From contig CALWSR010000002.1 in the NCBI GenBank assembly GCA_944384265.1, positions 1 to 40,360 on the forward strand: a stretch of 40,360 nt of DNA, given 5' to 3'. Position 1 is the stretch's first letter, and each line of letters begins with the position of its first letter. Below, piece after piece: positions 38,319 to 40,360 of the stretch. This DNA is from an uncultured Clostridia bacterium. Its GTDB lineage: Bacteria > Bacillota > Clostridia > Lachnospirales > Anaerotignaceae. The notes under the pieces are model-generated. The model made no database searches and was not told the DNA's origin. It was given only the letters and a program-made list of their open reading frames with translations. Position numbers and translations under genes: made by a program.

Positions 38319-39521
38319 TTATTTATATGATTCAAATTTCTCCTCTATAAATCTAGGTACACTATCCCAATAAATTTTACTGGAAACAGCAATATGGGGA
38401 AATTTAACAAATTTAGTATGTTCTCTTTTCTCATTTGGAATAAGCTCCTCAAACAATGGGTCTGCAATGACCACATCATACTTTTCAGACAAAAAAAGCT
38501 TTATGACATCAGATTCATCAAAAAGAGGAATATCCCCATATTCTGCAAGCTCATCATCCCTTCCAAAAATACATCCTATTTGTATATAATCATGCTCATG
38601 CTTTTCTCTATATGCGGCCCTCCATGAAATCCCTTGGACTTGTTCTCCTAAAAATAGAATGCGCTTGGGCAAATCAAAATTGGATGCTGTGTTTTTCTCA
38701 AAAGTATCTTTTTTGTATTCATACTTTCCTATTATATAGCTTTTTTGATGCTCCAAAGCTTTTTCAAGAGTTTTTTGCAAACATATTTCACCATGCTTTC
38801 CCATAGCAATGCCTGCCACATATGGAATATGATACTTTTTTTCCATCCATTGTGCCAGCTGCATACCACCTTGAGAAACAACCAAATTGATTTTTGCCTG
38901 TGCAGCTTCAGCTATATTTTTTAATGAAGCTCCCATGCTGAAGCATGAAATGATATCATATCCCCATTTTAGCAGCAATTTTTTTAAATCTTCACTATTT
39001 TCATTTAATGAAAAATCAATAGGGGTCATTCCCAGTATATTAATACCTCTTTCTTTTTTTGTCTTTGGCTGCTTCACAAATCTCTCCGCAATGGCCTTTT
39101 CAGCCATGGCAATCCCTTTATGATAAATATGAAAGCCATTTGTATCTAATCCAAAGCAAGGTATATGAATTTGTTTTTCAAGCTCTGAAGCAATTCCTTT
39201 CATGTCGCTGCCTATGAGCATAGGAACAGGACTGCCCAAAATAGCTATAAAATTTGTGGGACTTTTCCTTTCATTACAAACTATTTTTATTTTTTCCATA
39301 AGCTCATTGTCCAGCCCTAAAACTGCATCCATTTCTCTAAGTCCGGAACAAAACACAGCACTTTCAGACCCATACCATCTGGGTTCATCATAGCCAGTAT
39401 AATTTCCAGTACAGCCTCCCGCATCATGTATTACCACAATTCCCGACAATTCAAACAAAGCAGAGCATACTCCGGAATAATCAGGAGCATATGGCGGCAG
39501 ATACATTCTTAATTTTCCCAA
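38319..39521 (-). CDS. Nitrogenase component 1-like protein, 400 aa
   Basis: Belongs to the oxidoreductase/nitrogenase component 1 fold (NifD/NifK/NifE/BchN-type). The N-terminus has three cysteines placed like metal-cluster ligands: YSGVCSALF (about residue 19), DAGGCTGNY (about 37) and AVFCSGLREMD (about 58). ILGSPVPMLIGSDMKGI and GLDTNGFHIY follow. TTG at 39521 has GGTGGTG about 7 bases before it, formed by the end of the upstream gene; the next in-frame ATG is at 39506. Four bases separate it from the companion gene. No NifH-like reductase lies in the window. It is shorter than true nitrogenase subunits, so it is a nitrogenase-like enzyme or a scaffold; substrate unknown. Confidence 0.82.
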   Translation of the reverse strand: MGKLRMYLPPYAPDYSGVCSALFELSGIVVIHDAGGCTGNYTGYDEPRWYGSESAVFCSGLREMDAVLGLDNELMEKIKIVCNERKSPTNFIAILGSPVPMLIGSDMKGIASELEKQIHIPCFGLDTNGFHIYHKGIAMAEKAIAERFVKQPKTKKERGINILGMTPIDFSLNENSEDLKKLLLKWGYDIISCFSMGASLKNIAEAAQAKINLVVSQGGMQLAQWMEKKYHIPYVAGIAMGKHGEICLQKTLEKALEHQKSYIIGKYEYKKDTFEKNTASNFDLPKRILFLGEQVQGISWRAAYREKHEHDYIQIGCIFGRDDELAEYGDIPLFDESDVIKLFLSEKYDVVIADPLFEELIPNEKREHTKFVKFPHIAVSSKIYWDSVPRFIEEKFESYK

Positions 39522-39525
39522 AAAA

Positions 39526-40360
39526 CTACACCACCAATCCGTAACTATCCAATAATTTTTTTAAATCCACTGGATTTTCATAACATTTTCTCATCATTTT
39601 CATTAGCTTGATGACGCCATAATATCCAAACATCCCCTCATCGCTGAACAAATCTAATACATATCTGCTCTGAGTGGTATAAGCAGCTTCAAATCCTATT
39701 GAAAAAGTATCTTTTATATCCTGACTGCGTATCATTGTTTTCGGATGCTGCGGCAAAACAATCTGTATATCGCTACATACTGCAACCAAATTTTGAAACG
39801 CTTCCTTTTCTGATTCTGATGGCTTTTCAGCAAATATTCCCTTTATCAAAAATCCCTTGCGATGCAAAAACCATGCCAGCTCATATGGATGGGCCACTGC
39901 TGAGGAATCTATATAAATGGGAATATTGCCTATCAGCTTTTTTGTATTTTCCACTTCATTTACTGCCTGCTCCTCCATATATGAAATGATTGTATTTATG
40001 GCCTGCTTCTCCTTTTGAGAGATATTCGATGCCAATGTGTTCATCAGCTTTTTATATTGGTTTTGAATGATATCTAAATCATAGCTTACAGCAACCTCTT
40101 CATATGGTATACCTATGGTGTTATTCATGCTTTTGACTGCTGCTGCACCATTTGGGGATATCATCAAATTGCAGTATGCCGAAGCCATATTTTTAAATTC
40201 GTCATAATCTCTACAATTCAGTATATGATTAATATTTTTGATTCCCATATGATTTAGTATAGAATATAGTTCGCAATCTTCATCTATGGGCATAAGATTT
40301 CCTATACAGTTTACTGTATCTTTTTTCAATTCTTTTTTTTCCAATAAAGCATACATTTGA
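39526..40360 (-). CDS. Nitrogenase component 1-like protein, C-terminal part (runs off the window)
   Basis: The frame is open to the window edge, and the first Met (40356) has no visible ribosome site, so at least the N-terminal cluster-binding region is missing. The visible 276 residues look like the second and third Rossmann-like parts of component 1: MISPNGAAAVKSMNNTIGIP, then GNIPIYIDSSAVAHPYELAW, and the tail SIGFEAAYTTQS...MFGYYGVIKLMKM. Together with the next gene it would form a heteromeric pair like NifD-NifK or NifE-NifN. The final codons make the ribosome site of the following gene. Confidence 0.75.
   Translation of the reverse strand, partial: QMYALLEKKELKKDTVNCIGNLMPIDEDCELYSILNHMGIKNINHILNCRDYDEFKNMASAYCNLMISPNGAAAVKSMNNTIGIPYEEVAVSYDLDIIQNQYKKLMNTLASNISQKEKQAINTIISYMEEQAVNEVENTKKLIGNIPIYIDSSAVAHPYELAWFLHRKGFLIKGIFAEKPSESEKEAFQNLVAVCSDIQIVLPQHPKTMIRSQDIKDTFSIGFEAAYTTQSRYVLDLFSDEGMFGYYGVIKLMKMMRKCYENPVDLKKLLDSYGLVV

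Noticed and set aside
1..40360. Recoded genetic code (TGA as Trp or TAA as Gln) for the element
   Set aside because: Many intact genes end with TGA and TAA and use TGG for Trp; the in-frame stops occur only in genes that look decayed.
1..40360. CRISPR array
   Set aside because: No regularly spaced repeat series; the only clear repeats are the 162-bp duplication and the pair of 47-bp units.

Overview
The window looks like a low-GC Gram-positive (Clostridia-type) chromosome carrying most of an integrated mobile element. This rests on strong AGGAGG ribosome sites, frequent TTG/GTG starts, S-layer homology proteins, a VanW-type exported protein and a class II ribonucleotide reductase. No structural phage genes and no conjugation genes are visible, so the element type (prophage, satellite, ICE or plasmid-like island) cannot be decided here. 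Almost all genes lie on the minus strand and are described in that direction.

Right end and boundary (34.5-37 kb): a plus-strand excisionase-like gene and a minus-strand tyrosine integrase converge on a shared terminator. Directly upstream of the integrase lies the 5' part of miaB, which ends abruptly inside its radical-SAM cysteine motif and continues into foreign sequence, an element-supplied stop codon and a terminator. The element has apparently integrated inside miaB. The 3' half of miaB is not in the window, so bases 1 to about 36,381 are probably all element. Beyond miaB is ordinary-looking, less AT-rich chromosome: a structured non-coding island, a decayed IS3-type transposase, and a pair of nitrogenase component 1-like genes.

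Element from left to right: (1) 0.2-4.1 kb: an S-layer/CAP surface protein, a run of very small genes including two paralogous 46-49 aa proteins, and a 162-bp duplication. (2) 4.2-8.8 kb: a tightly packed four-gene unit (YkgJ/SEC-C protein, two unknowns, an ADP-ribosyltransferase-like DUF3990 protein) behind a B12-dependent ribonucleotide reductase. (3) 8.9-12.3 kb: two HipA-like kinase/partner pairs, one of which has an internal inversion of about 193 bp splitting the kinase. (4) 12.3-17.7 kb: an exported DNA/RNA nuclease, small unknown genes, a broken TerD gene, a Dam-type methylase and an Rpn-type nuclease. (5) 17.5-24.4 kb: many small accessory genes, a DUF932 protein, a candidate structured RNA, several frameshifted or nonsense-carrying genes, tandem mini-ORFs and a tRNA-Met. 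(6) 24.5-28.5 kb: exported or membrane proteins (VanW-like, Sel1 lipoprotein) and unknowns. (7) 28.6-34.4 kb: a four-gene operon ending in two very large unrecognised proteins next to the integration module.

The cargo combines nucleotide supply (class II RNR), DNA modification (methylase), toxin- or defence-like modules (ART-like, HipA-like) and cell-envelope proteins, as in large temperate or accessory elements. Several genes are broken (HipA-like kinase, TerD, Api92-like, and others). The most unusual signals are the reconstructable inversion in the HipA-like gene, the integration exactly at the MiaB iron-sulfur motif, the candidate three-way-junction RNA at 18.3 kb, and the unrecognised large-protein operon.
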